NCBI GenBank assembly: GCA_001247695.2
Contig: LGRX02027640.1
Location: forward strand, 1 to 64,000
Length of the DNA stretch: 64,000 nt
Direction of reading: 5' to 3'
Source of the DNA: Cymbomonas tetramitiformis
Taxonomy: Eukaryota > Chlorophyta > Pyramimonadophyceae > Pyramimonadales > Pyramimonadaceae
Under the pieces are notes generated by a model. It worked only from the letters and a program-made list of their open reading frames with translations. It made no database searches and was not told where the DNA came from. The position numbers were made by a program, and so were the translations under genes. Shown in pieces: positions 1-11,047 of the stretch. Every line of letters starts with the position of its first letter. Position 1 is the stretch's first letter.

Positions 1-2
1 GG

Positions 3-2557
3 GCGACATGTTTTCCTGCCGGAAGTTGCCACGTGCGATGGCACGGTGGGAGGTGCTGTAGTGGCAGGCATAGGTGCACTCCTCGCCTTAGTGTTACGCG
101 CAGCCAGCCCAAGGCAAGGTGGGACTGCCTGCAATGAGGCCACGTTCCGATGCCAGCCAGGGGTATCCTTTGGGAACAGGTGGCAACTGCACCGACACGC
201 GAACGTGGGCCGTGAACAATTCCAGTTGTGGGTGATGACGGAAGCCACAAGCTTCGCCAATTCCATGCCGGGAAAGCTAAGCTGGTGTAAGAGTTCACTG
301 GTTAGGTAACCGTTGGCGTCGAACATAGGCTGCCTGACGGGTGTCGTCCGCCGTCTTCGCACCGCCGCCTTCCGCTTTCTATCCGCCTGCCGCCGGAGCT
401 GGGCAGCTGGAGACCGGTTGCGTGAATATGGTTTATTGGGCGGCTTCTTAGGCTGCTCACCACCGCCAACAGCGGGTGTGTGGCCAAGCAGCACCGCATG
501 CTCGTCAGCGCGAGCAGCAGCCGGAGCTGCTGCTCCTTCATCCGTCGCCACCATGCTGGGTTTGGCTGCAGTTCGATGTACAGACACGCAAAGCGCCTTG
601 ATCACTGACTGCATCGTGGGGCAAGACACTTGCATCTTCTGGAAGAGCGGGTGTTCATGGAACCCCTGCACCGTTGACGCTTGCACAACAACCTGCCCCT
701 CCCCATACTGCAGGGGGGGTCCCGCGCATTGCTCCGCGCTTGGTGCCTCTGCCGGAGGCAGGTTCCATTTCACATCCCCGAGGGAGGCGCGCTCTTCAGG
801 TGAGAGGTCGGCACTCGGACCGAAGGCGAGCAGAATCTGGCGCGCACCCATGGCCACGTCTGCAAAGTTGACAACCGCGCGCGCACGTGCCTCCGCCGGT
901 TCCAGCGCCTGAAAGTCCTGCAACGTGGCGGCATATCCCCGGTGCCTCTCGTGGACCATTAGCGGTGGCCTTATTCCCCTCTCATTCCGGAAGTCAAAGC
1001 ACTTGCCGCACATCACGTGCCCCACTTGCGTCAGATCTGTACCCTCGTGAAGGGGGTGTATGCAAGCCTTACAGGCGTGCACCCTTGGCAGGAGATCGTA
1101 CCCGCCCTTGAACTGGATGGCATCACCGCATGCTATGCACACCATTCGTATAGGCATGCCGTACATCTCCGTGAACCCGTGTGAGGCGATGTGCACCGCG
1201 TTGTCCAGGTCGATGACACCCTTCTCCAGGTACGAGAACGCATGGTACACGCAAAGGGACAGGGACCTCTGCCTGAATAATCCTTCCAGCCCAGGCACGG
1301 CCTGACCAGGGCACTTTCCCTGGTGTGCGGTGAGCGTGGCCGGCCACACGGTCATCCAACCGGGCCCTCCTCCCACGCGCGCCTGCTGGAAAGGGGAGGC
1401 GGTGGGGAAGCCCTGGAAAGCCGCGGGCAGCTGCATGACACCATCCTCGTTCTCCGGCCAGTACTTCGTCTCAACCGTTTCAGGCAAGACCTCAGTGTAA
1501 CCCTGCTCATCCAGGCACATCAGGGCGGAGTAGGTACGGATTCCAGGCTCACCATACACCCGATCCAGCCCAAGCAGTTCCTCCATGGAATGCGCATGAA
1601 CGTCCGTGTGCTTGACCTGACTGGGGCTGTCAACGCAACGACCGAGTACAGCAGGCGCCGGCAGGAATACTTTTGTGTCCGGCGTCCTCTCCCCCAAATG
1701 GCGATAGATACAGTCTCCCCGCCGCACCATCTCATCTCGCATGTACCACCACACTCTACGAAACACTCGCTGCGGTTGGCCGCCATGCGCGTCACCAGCC
1801 TCCCATAGGCAATTGACCTGCGCCCGGCCGTGCGGGGATATCAACGGTGGGGTTTTATACTTCGCCACCGCACTCGAAAACAGTCCACCCACCTCGAAGA
1901 ACGGTAGTAGACTTTTCGAACTCGGATTCAGCGTCTCCTCATATTCATGACGAACCAGTTCCTGGGTGCTAACGGCCAAATCCCACCAGGCACGAAGCCG
2001 AACACAGAAATCTTGGAGGTCCTCCACCCCCATCCTCATGAACTCCGGGGTCAGGGGGGGCTCGCCGAAAGCTTCGCGTGCAAGCTTCCAACTTTTGGTG
2101 TTGATCGTAATGTTACCGTGCAGCTTTTTCCGGAGCTCGGTAATAGTCAAGCCCGTTTCAATTAATTGCCGGTTACTCCCCCTAGGGAGGGGCTCGTCAG
2201 GAGGTAATGCGCGCTGCGCCTTCCGAAGCGTCTCTTCCTCGCTGCTGTATTCCTCAAGTAACCGCAACAATCTACACAGCTCCTTGCTGATCCAATCTAT
2301 CCATTTCAGGATGACCTCTATGTCTGCCAACTGGGCCGTGTAGACGGCGAGCGCCGCTCCTCCTCGGAACTCCTTGATGGCATTCAACTGGTCGTCATCT
2401 GCCGAACATCCCGCACTGATGTGGTAATCCAACAGGACGTCTACGTTCGCCGGATACTTTTGGGTGTGCACGGAATGGGCGTCCGCTCCTGGGAACAATC
2501 TTAGCCATGGCTTGTCCCCGTACTCCTGCCCCCCCTGGCCCACACAACCCCCCTGTA
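3..2557 (-). CDS. Uncharacterised cysteine-pair protein, 3' end beyond window
   Basis: A single minus-strand frame (codon low coordinate divisible by 3) has no stop from about 2820 to the left edge of the window, giving more than 840 residues. I recognise no family. Visible features: a tryptophan- and charge-rich N-terminal half; a Cys cluster (CIACGDAIQF, CKACIHPLH, CGKCFDF) encoded near 970-1160 that could bind zinc; then an Ala-rich stretch and an Arg/Lys-rich basic patch near 340-400 (RRQADRKRKAAVRRRR), possibly nuclear or nucleic-acid binding. The first ~260 bases of the open frame (2560-2820) are minisatellite, so I place the coding 5' boundary at a good splice acceptor near 2552-2557; an upstream exon was not found. 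The gene lies last in a co-oriented minus-strand block with the MYND and kinase genes. That it is a gene follows from the long open frame and its protein-like composition; the function is unknown. Confidence 0.6.
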
Positions 2558-2559
2558 CT

Positions 2560-2800
2560 GTAAGGTCGCGTATTAGAGGAGCTGTCCTCACACCGCACCG
2601 AACATGGGCATAGGTTGCAATACACTTATGTGGCCCAACCCACATGCGCCCACGGTCCACCGCACCGACCCGAAACAGCCTCTTACATCCTACCGGCCAC
2701 ACCCCCTTATTATGGTCGCGTGTCGGAGGAGCTGTCCTCACACCGCACCATACGTATTCAGTGTGCCCTGTACGCGCATCGCACCACCTGAGAGACGACA
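2560..2800. repeat. Two stray copies of the ~135-bp minisatellite
   Basis: The block with GGTCGCGT..GAGGAGCTGTCCTCACACCG occurs at about 2565 and 2714, separated by the same 'CCCACGGTCCACCGCACCGACC' type of spacer seen in the large array at 6.95-8.48 kb. The copies sit at the 5' edge of the minus-strand cysteine-pair gene, as the large array does relative to the last kinase exon. Confidence 0.8.
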
Positions 2801-2987
2801 TACGCTCATTCAACAAGACGTTCTAAAATTTATTTCAAAAGTTGCTTACATCTAGGGGGCTGCGCCACGCCCTTCCCTAGCGCACTCGCTACTATCCATG
2901 CAGACTGCTTATTTTGGGCATTGGTACTCCGCTTACATGAGTTCACCGCAGACCACCACTATCTCAGCCACTATCGGGGTTCACAGT

Positions 2988-4202
2988 TCACATTGTCCCA
3001 CTGCTGACACGAGGTCGCGAAGCTCGGGTATCTGATGCAAAAAACGGCCCAATATTACCCCGCGTGATCATACGGGCAGCGCAGCGTACGCTCAAATTCT
3101 TGAACACATAACCGCCATATTCCCATAGCCCCGCCATATTCCTCCATTCCGACACAGCGATGGCCTTGCATTCGTGTCGGTGTGTCCGCTGCCAGTCTCC
3201 GCGCTGACACTCAGGTGAACAATACACACGCAAAAGGCACCCTCCGCATTGACGGACGCCTTTCCCAATCAGGACACGGCGACATACGGAACAAGGCTCT
3301 TGTCTCTTCGGCAGGGAGCTCGGGGGAATCGGTTGACAGTATTCCGCAAAGTGCGCATGGATGTAGATTATTGTTCTCCAACACTCGTGGCCGTGGGAGC
3401 ACTGGTGCGGAAAACTGGTGGATTCGCTTTGCCCGCGGTTTTGAAAAGATGAAGCGTAGATACCTTCCGCTGCACGTATGCATACCACACGATTGGCATA
3501 GTCAGGTCTGCCGTATTTGGGATTTTTTTTAGTGGTACGCATCTGCCGAAATATGCACTCCGGCGCGAACTGTGATACATTGTATCCAGTGCATTTTATG
3601 AGAGGTTCGATGGGATTCTCAGGACACCATGCCTCCACCATGATATCTCCACGCGCAGGATCCCCTGTCGCGGCATACTTGTCTTGCACATACACGAACG
3701 CCATCCACGTCTCGCCCGGCCGGCCAGTGGTCACCCAGCTTTTCCTCCACCATCCGCGACGCAACTGACCTTCCACGACAACATTGCCTGATTGGAGCGA
3801 CTCCACCCGCCATTGGACGACACGGTGGAACATGGTTCGCACGGCGGTAACCACCAGCGCCAAGAAAAGGGCACGCGAAGAAAACGGTCGTGGATCATAG
3901 CGCAGTTCCGGGCACTTTAGCGAACCGAACATCGCACATGCATCGCTTTCGGGCTCCCATTGCCTTCGTGCAGTTTCCGGCACATCCAGGAGAAACATCT
4001 CTGCATTCCCTTGGGGACGTGCACCCTCCAACAGCGAGCCCCATGATGCATCCGGGCCGTACAGGCAATGCCCGTGAAACTTGAACTCAAAGGAGTACGA
4101 TTCGGCTCCCTCCACATTTTGACGCATGCGGCGGACATAGCAGAACGCCCGACATCGGTACCGCAAAAATTCAGTCATGTCCACCCAAGAGTCAAGCGTC
4201 AT
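2988..4202 (-). CDS. MYND zinc-finger protein (404 aa)
   Basis: Begins at an ATG and is open for 404 residues. Residues ~304-345 form a MYND zinc finger: CSVC, then CGGC, YCSPECQ, W, H and HEC in the usual C6HC order. MYND fingers are protein-interaction modules (peptide ligands such as PxLxP) in chromatin and signalling proteins. The first 300 residues are unlike SET-domain methyltransferases; they are rich in Trp, Tyr and Arg and match no domain I know. Spacing is 333 bp from the next MYND gene upstream and ~430 bp from the exon boundary of the gene downstream, all on one strand. No frameshift or stop is seen. Partner and pathway are unknown; the zinc finger is certain by motif. Confidence 0.8.
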   Translation of the reverse strand: MTLDSWVDMTEFLRYRCRAFCYVRRMRQNVEGAESYSFEFKFHGHCLYGPDASWGSLLEGARPQGNAEMFLLDVPETARRQWEPESDACAMFGSLKCPELRYDPRPFSSRALFLALVVTAVRTMFHRVVQWRVESLQSGNVVVEGQLRRGWWRKSWVTTGRPGETWMAFVYVQDKYAATGDPARGDIMVEAWCPENPIEPLIKCTGYNVSQFAPECIFRQMRTTKKNPKYGRPDYANRVVCIRAAEGIYASSFQNRGQSESTSFPHQCSHGHECWRTIIYIHAHFAEYCQPIPPSSLPKRQEPCSVCRRVLIGKGVRQCGGCLLRVYCSPECQRGDWQRTHRHECKAIAVSEWRNMAGLWEYGGYVFKNLSVRCAARMITRGNIGPFFASDTRASRPRVSSGTM

Positions 4203-4534
4203 GTACGCATTCGCACACGCGGATCGCAGCGGTTCGTGACCCAGACCGGTTAACGTGCCTGCAACCTAAAACACCGCACAATCGATGTTCAATACACTTT
4301 AATGCCAAAAGTATTACTCATCTGGAAGTTTTAGGTGCCTCCATAATGTACCGTTAATAATTGGAGCATTAAAACGGACAAGTGGTGCGCGCTCACGTGA
4401 GGTCTACAAGTGTACCGGCGGGCACGGGCGGAATCCACTCAACGACAATGCCGTATTTCGCGAGTACAAACAATACACCAATTCCCAAAGAAGCTCATTT
4501 TGGCTTTACACATAACAAGTGTATAGAAATTGTA
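4203..4534. other. Intergenic spacer between two MYND genes
   Basis: The spacer is AT-richer than the flanking genes. I see no ORF of substance and no repeat. It must hold the 3' end of the upstream MYND gene and the 5' leader of the downstream one if they are transcribed separately. Confidence 0.5.
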
Positions 4535-5615
4535 TTACATATCTTGTTCTCCCTCACTATTCAAGAGTGTTATTAGCTGTTGCCAATGAGCTGTTGCCTC
4601 GTTATTAACACTATCACTATTCCATGTTGTCATAAAAGCTAGATGATCCTCAATGGTCCACCTCCACGGTGCCGGCGGTTTGCGGGCCGTGCACTCCATC
4701 CTATGCCCAAACGGCACCAACCTCCAATGCGCACGCTGACAGACTATGTCGCAATAGCGTACTTGCCGGCATGGGCACCGCCTCCTGGTTCCACGAGGCA
4801 GCCTGGTCTTGCACAATGAGCATCGGCCAATCCGAAGTGCGGTGGCACGCCAAGCTGAGAACGCCGCACACTTGGCGTTCACTGCATCCACTTGAACGCC
4901 AAGCTCCGCGTAGGTCAAGAGACGGCTGACAGGAAGGAGAGGGGAGTCTTCTGAAATGGAGGGGGCATCTGTAAGGTCTCGGTGAAGCTGCGTCCCAAAA
5001 AACGATTGGAAGACGTTGGTGAAGTGTAACCGAGGGTGACCCCACGGACCGTGAACAAGCACAACCTCCCCCCACCAACCATGGCAACCGCTGCCGTCGA
5101 GGGGCGTGGCATATACACGAAGTCGCAGCAGGCCCCGTAGGCCGTAGGGATGTCCCAATTGGGGCACAGACCAGCCGCTCCGCGGCCACCCTGCAAACTC
5201 GAAAAAGTTGGCGGAGGGGGTCAGCGGACAGTCCCCGGCCTTCACGAATATAGCGTGATGAAGATGTTGATCACCAAAGACGTCCAGCAGCAAGCTTTGC
5301 GCGTGCAACGCAAAGGAGTCCGCCGAGCTCTCAGGCCATAACCCACCAGCAAGACGGCGTTGCTCCAGCGTCCAGATTTTCAATAGAGACCACCGCTCCA
5401 AGCCAACCTGGCTGCAATACGCGTGACGAGGTGTGGATGTTACCTGCAGCAAAAGGCATGGTACGTCGGTTTTCAGAAGTAAAAAAACCAACCATCTCCA
5501 TCCAACTGGCTGGATCGCTGTGATTTATCGCATGCCAGGAAGGCAGCTTTGCAGCCGCAATGCAGGCATCAGGCGGGAACATATGAACATCATCCAATAC
5601 CCAATACGAGGACAT
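4535..5615 (-). CDS. MYND zinc-finger protein with one-base frameshift
   Basis: The main frame covers 4535-5491 and has no ATG near its start. A second frame begins at an ATG (5615) and runs into the first at a T7 run (5481-5487 on the plus strand); removing one T joins them into about 359 residues. The C-terminal MYND finger (CSLC, CPC, YCDIVCQ, H, MEC) ends ~50 residues before the stop. It resembles the neighbouring 404-residue MYND protein in layout (long Trp-rich N-terminal part, C-terminal finger), so a tandem paralogue pair is likely. The ATG lies only 23 bp downstream of the kinase stop codon. The indel at a homopolymer could be an assembly error or a real lesion; I cannot decide from one copy. 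Confidence 0.65.
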
Positions 5616-5638
5616 CGGCGACAAACCTACCTCTTAGG

Positions 5639-8600
5639 TTAGCATCCAATGGCGCTTATTGGTTTCCCAGACATCACTAACTTGCCATCGGTAGCCGCCT
5701 TGGAGGCCACAAAAAGACGGGCAAGGCTAGCGGCGGATGGCCGTTTCGCGGGCTCGCGGTGCACGCAGTCCATAACTGGGTCCAGATTGCACGGCTGACA
5801 TAGGTATTGCTCGACCGCTTCCCCAGGATGTCATGCACAGTCGCGCTGGTGGCATCATCATTAACTCTCTTAAGGGCGTCACGTGAATCTCGAATCAAGA
5901 TGCGCACGAGGATCGGGGCAATCGCCCACATGTCGGTTGCAGGTGTCGGTCCTCCATTACTGTACTCCGGCGCATACACGGATCCAGGCTTGTGATGTGC
6001 ATCGTCAGGCGTTCCGGAGGTCCATCGGTGCCTTCGGTAGTGGTCTTCAGGCAGCCCTTCCCTATGCTGCCGCCTTGATAGCCCGAAGTCGATGATGACC
6101 AAGCTGTCGGGCCTCGTCGGGGAAAGCACCATGTTTGTTGCCCTGACGTCCCCGTGGGAGATACCGGCTTTATGCAGCGCAGCAAAGCCTGTCAAGATTC
6201 TGGCGCACAGGTCTCTCTTGAAGGTCATGGTAACAGCCACGGGCGGTTGTGCCAGGAAGGCGTCCAGGGAGATGCCGTGGTCCATGGAAAGTAAGAACGG
6301 TGCACATGCGGGACGTTCTCGTTCGCCAAGCTGCCGCAAACCGAAGTGGAGTATGGGCGACACGTACTGCGGAGCTGAATTCGCGGCGAGGGTCGTCATG
6401 TATAGTTCCCGAGCAAACTCGGAAAAGCGGGTTGACGCGCTTGGCCAGTGCTTTAGACTGAACTCTTTGTACACCAAAGGAACTGTGCCGTTGAGGGTGC
6501 AACCGACTCTGGTTGACGCGAAACCGCCGTCGCACTTTTTCGCCGGACCTAAAGGATTTGAGAACGTGACCATATTGTAGGAGACTTCACCCAAGTTGCA
6601 GTTCTGCGCCAGAGTGCGCGCGACATCCGGGCCGTAACGCCAGGCGGTTGTGCGTGGGTCTCGTGAGCTGGGACGACGGTTCACGGACGTGAGTTGGGAG
6701 TAGTACTCCGAGCAACCACCCACGAATATGGGAAGCGGTGCTTGTGGAAGGGGTTTCTTCTCCTCGACAGAAGCTTCAAGTGCACTATTTGCCCTTTCCA
6801 ACTTCACTAGTTTTTTCTTAAGACGCTTGGACTTGTTGTTACGGCTGCGGGTTTTGCGTTTCTTGGTCTTGCAAAAGGTGCAGCAACCGCCCTCCTCTAT
6901 CAGACCTAGTATTACATTTAATGATGTTACACACATACGACACGCCACAACGCACATGCGCCCACGGTCCGCCGTACCGGCCCGAAACAACCACATAACT
7001 CCTACCGGCCACACCCCCTGAATATGGTCGCGTGTCAGAGGAGCTGTCCTCACACCACACCAAATATATCCCGTGTGCCCTACCCACATGCGCCCACGGT
7101 CCACCGCACCAACTCGACACAACCACATACATCCTACCGCTCACACCCCCTTGTTATGGTCGCGTGTCAGAGGAGCTGTCCTCACACCGCACCAAATATA
7201 TTCCGTGTCCCCAACCCACATGCGCCCACGGTCCACCGCACCGACCCAAAACACACACACATACATGCTACCGGCCACACCCCCTTAATATGGTCGCGTG
7301 TCAGAGGATTTGTCCTCACACCGCACCATAGATATTCGGTGTGCCCAACCCACATGCGCCCACGGTCCACCGCACCGACCCGAAACAAACACACACTTCT
7401 ACATCCTACCGGCCACACCCCCTTGTTATGGTCGCGTGTCAGAGGATTTGTCCTCACACCGCACCATAGATATTCGGTGTGCCCAACCACATGCGCCCAC
7501 GGTCCACCGCACCGACCCAAAACAAACACACACTTCTACATCCTACCGGCCACACCCCCTTGTTATGGTCGCGTGTCAGAGGATTTGTCCTCACACCGCA
7601 CCATAGATATTCGGTGTGCCCAACCACATGCGCCCACGGTCCACCGCACCGACCCAAAACAAACACACACATCTACATCCTACCGGCCACACCCCCTTGT
7701 TATGGTCGCGTGTCAGAGGATTTGTCCTCACACCGCACCATAGATATTCGGTGTGCCCAACCACATGCGCCCACGGTCCACCGCACCGACCCAAAACAAA
7801 CACACACATCTACATCCTACCGGCCACACCCCCTTGTTATGGTCGCGTGTCAGAGGATTTGTCCTCACACCGCACCATAGATATTCGGTGTGCCCAACCC
7901 ACATGCGCCCACGGTCCACCGCACCGACCCGAAACAAACACATACATCCTACCGGCCACACCCCCTTAATATGGTCGCGTGCCAGAGGAGCTGTCCTCAC
8001 ACCGCACCATAGATATTCGGTGTGCCCAACCCAAATGCGCCCACGGTCCACCGCACCGACCCAAAACAAACACACCCATCAACATCCTACCGGCCACACC
8101 CCCTTGTTATGGTCGCGTGTCGGAGGATTTGTCCTCACACCGCACCATAGATATTCGGTGTGCCCAACCCACATGCGCCCACGGTCCACCGCACCGACCC
8201 GAAACAAACGCATACATCCTACCGGCCACACCCCCTTAATATGGTCGCGTGTCAGAGGAGCTGTCCTCACACCGCACCATATATATACGATTTGCCCAAC
8301 CCACATGCGCCCACGGTCTGCCGCACCCACCCAAAACAAACACATACACCCTACCGGCCACACCCCCTTAATATGGTCGCGTGTCAGAGGAGTTGTCCTC
8401 ACACCGCACCATACGTATTCAATGTGCCCTACCCATTTACGCCCACGGTCTGCCGCACCAACCCGAAACATCCTCGAAAATTCCAGCTACCACACCCCGT
8501 TTCAACCGAGCCACGGGTCCGGGGGCGCGCCTCGAGCCTTGCAAAACAAGGACACGCGCACGCCTCTCCTAACCCACCGGCTGGGATCCTCACCTACCCC

Positions 8601-9222
8601 GACCGAAAATGCAATGTAGCCACGGGTACAGGGGGCGCGCAGCGAGCCTTGAATCAGGCCACGCGCACGCCGCTCCCGACCCACCGGCACATCATCGGGG
8701 AAAAGAAAAACAACCATTTGTCATGTAACCTTACCGGCCGGTCGAAGCAGTACCCTCCCGAGCTGACCACCATGCAGACACCAACACAAGTGGAACACGC
8801 TTGTTGTACGCACGTCTCTTTTTAAGCAACCTCTGACGGCGGAACGTGTGACATTAATTAGGTTCAAGATATGCAAACGGTTTCAGGAAACGCAGAAAAC
8901 TCACCGGCGGTTCTGCAGGCTCTTCAGGCGCGCCGCCTTCTTCACCCGCGGGCGCCTCGTTGACGTCCTCATTGAGGTCCAACGCGGCTGCTGCACCGGC
9001 TTGGCCAGCTTGGCCCACAACCTGCACACCCGATAACCCGACTGTGTGGGGGGAAAAAACAAACGCAAAACGTCGGTCTAAGACCATGATGTTTCATAAA
9101 ATTTAAACTGAAGCTCGCACCGGTGGATCTCCCCCGTTCCCGCCGTTGGAGCGTCCCGCCGCAGCAAGGAGTCTTGCTGCGCGATTGCTACCAGACGTAC
9201 GTGCGGGAGGAGAAGACGCCAT
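5639..9222 (-). CDS. Four-exon protein kinase, C-terminal frameshift
   Basis: Exons fit by phase: 9222-9121 (ATG, 34 codons), 9041-8905, 8832-8735 and 6905-5639, all with GT donors and AG acceptors. The first three give a Ser/Ala-rich then strongly basic leader. Exon 4 adds CTFCKTKKRK, a Lys-rich coiled segment, then a kinase domain: VYKEF (subdomain II lysine), HGDVRATN (catalytic loop, Gly in place of the usual Arg of HRD), IIDFGLS, YAPEY and DMWAI. HGD kinases are non-RD kinases. At the C4 run 5821-5824 the frame slips; adding one base restores a normal subdomain XI with CVHREPAKRPSA and a stop at 5639. Total about 534 residues. Intron 3 (6906-8734) contains the minisatellite array. Substrate is unknown; a Ser/Thr kinase is likely but I cannot exclude a pseudokinase. 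Confidence 0.65.
6950..8480. repeat. Minisatellite of ~135-bp units, about 11 copies
   Basis: The anchor ATGGTCGCGTGTCAGAGGA recurs near 7023, 7157, 7291, 7429, 7566, 7703, 7840, 7972 (GCCAGAGG variant), 8109, 8241 and 8374, spacing 132-138 bp. Length varies mainly through an ACACAC-rich segment. Both strands read as long spurious ORFs. The array lies wholly within intron 3 of the minus-strand kinase gene. Confidence 0.9.
8509..8690. repeat. Direct repeat, two ~70-bp copies 109 bp apart
   Basis: Copies begin at about 8509 and 8618 with GCCACGGGT.C.GGGGGCGCGC and end with CCCACCGGC. They are diverged by several substitutions, and lie in kinase intron 3 next to the minisatellite. Confidence 0.75.
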
Positions 9223-11047
9223 GTTTATTATATATTCAAACTTCAAAATTACTACAAGGGCGGAAAGGGAAGGTGGTCAAAAAACCTTCTCTTTCGAAAG
9301 AACGAATAAGCCCCGCCCGCCGCAGTTTAAACCCTCGCCTGATTTGAAATCGAGTGTTCCAAGTATTTATTATTTTAAAGTATATATGTCACATGCGTGG
9401 GTATGATGACGATCGCGATTTTGATTGGACTACACCACTTACAGGCTTTCCCCATTCACGACATTCCCTGACATATTTATAGTGCACGCGAGCCTTCGCG
9501 AATCAGGTTGCCACAACCTTTTATACCTCGACTGATTCAGTGTGTATAATTACTCATCGTCGACTGCAAGACAAATCTTTGGCCTTTTACAAACCCAGCC
9601 TCTTCGAGTCATATCTCCTGGCATCGCGCCAGTCATTCTGGGGCTCTCGCGTGAACCCTGGGGCATCCTGAAGCGGGCTTGGTGACATTCCTATGTCATC
9701 GGGTGTATAATTCTACCGATTTATACCGACTTAAGCAAACTTAAGCAAACTTAAGTAAACTTAAGAAAACTTAAGCAAACTTAAGCAAACTTAAGCAAAA
9801 ACCTTGTTCTAGTGTTAGGGTTTCCCCCGCTAGAGGGCCATTTGCTCCAGAAATCTGCACGGAGATGCAAGTGCTTGATATTTTATTTGTTCAAATATGT
9901 TTTATGGCAAACTACATTATAACATAGCACGTGACGGGTCCATTAGCAAGAACCTTTACATATGTTACCCGCCCTTTGTGAATACGCGTGTGATAAAGCA
10001 TAGGGTTTGAGGGGGTTTTGGCAAAATTGTGCTGAAATCGATGAAAATATCAAACATACGATAAACAGGTACATATTTTTCCCTTTTTACTTCCATTTTA
10101 TAACCTTTAATCTCGATCTAATACCATATGTGGATTTTTGGAACACTCCTCAATATGCCTAAGAGTCACGCGTAAGAATTCTGAAAACCCCGCCTCATAC
10201 GATGAGAAAAACTTCCAAAATTATAACCACCCTATTTTTTGGGCATGATATGTTTAAAATAATGTAAAAAACATCAAAACAATGACCTTCAAAAAATCTT
10301 CCAATTTAGAGCGCATCTTCCAATTAAGAGCGATCGTCGTTGTTTCAAGGTATCCGAAGTTTACGTTACGGATTATTTGCGCTTGCCGTCGACGCTTTGC
10401 GCGAACGATGATCGACGTTTTAACGAACGATACTCGGCCTTATATACATATTGCACCCAACCCTTCCTCCCCTCTTTCAGTTACTCCAGAGGATCATAGG
10501 CGGCAACGGGGAGCCCGATTTTGGGGCTTGTATTTAATGCAAGCGGAGGAGGCCCTGCTTACGAGATATCGGAGGGATTTTATAAGCCCACTTTAAACCC
10601 TCACCCGTCTGCCAAACTCCTTTTTCGGTCCGGTACGCGCGCTTTGACGAACATCTATCGCGATGAGTGAGAATGGATTCGCCACGTACTAATGTGAAAT
10701 TTCTTTAGTCATGTTTGTCAAGCACAACTTAGGATCACAACTCCGTCTACCTCAGTCATGTTCCCGGTAACTTTGGTTGACTGGCCACGAATCCGATGAC
10801 AAACCACGGATTTGGCTAAAGTAGCATATAGCAGTTTTTATTATCCACAGATATGATATCTCGCATGTGTGCGTATCTGTGCAAGGGTATGATTTTGAAC
10901 AAGGCTCACTACACCTTTAGCAAGGAAGGATCAGTTTCCCGCTTCTATGCAACATAATGATAAAACATTAAGAGCAAGTTTATATAGATGATCGACATGT
11001 ATTAGTATATATTACAAGAAGTAAGGGCATAAGGCTTAATATAATGT
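9223..11047. other. AT-rich intergenic region
   Basis: No gene is supported here. It must contain the promoter of the minus-strand kinase gene near 9223-9400 and flanking sequence of the gypsy element near 10.9-11.05 kb. A 104-codon plus-strand ORF (10282-10596) has no recognisable domain or splice context. Confidence 0.5.
9727..9800. repeat. Tandem 10-bp repeat (AAACTTAAGC)n
   Basis: Seven or eight copies of a 10-mer containing the palindrome CTTAAG, with two single-base variants (GTAAACTTAAG, GAAAACTTAAG). Confidence 0.9.

Noticed and set aside
313..912. 199-codon plus-strand ORF
   Set aside because: It is a shadow of the minus-strand frame open from 3 to about 2820, which has a more protein-like composition and Cys pairs.
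7024..8825. Long ORFs in both strands through the minisatellite
   Set aside because: They arise because the ~135-bp repeat lacks stops in several frames; the region fits an intron by phase.
10282..10596. 104-codon ORF in the AT-rich intergenic region
   Set aside because: No domain, no splice context and composition like the flanks.
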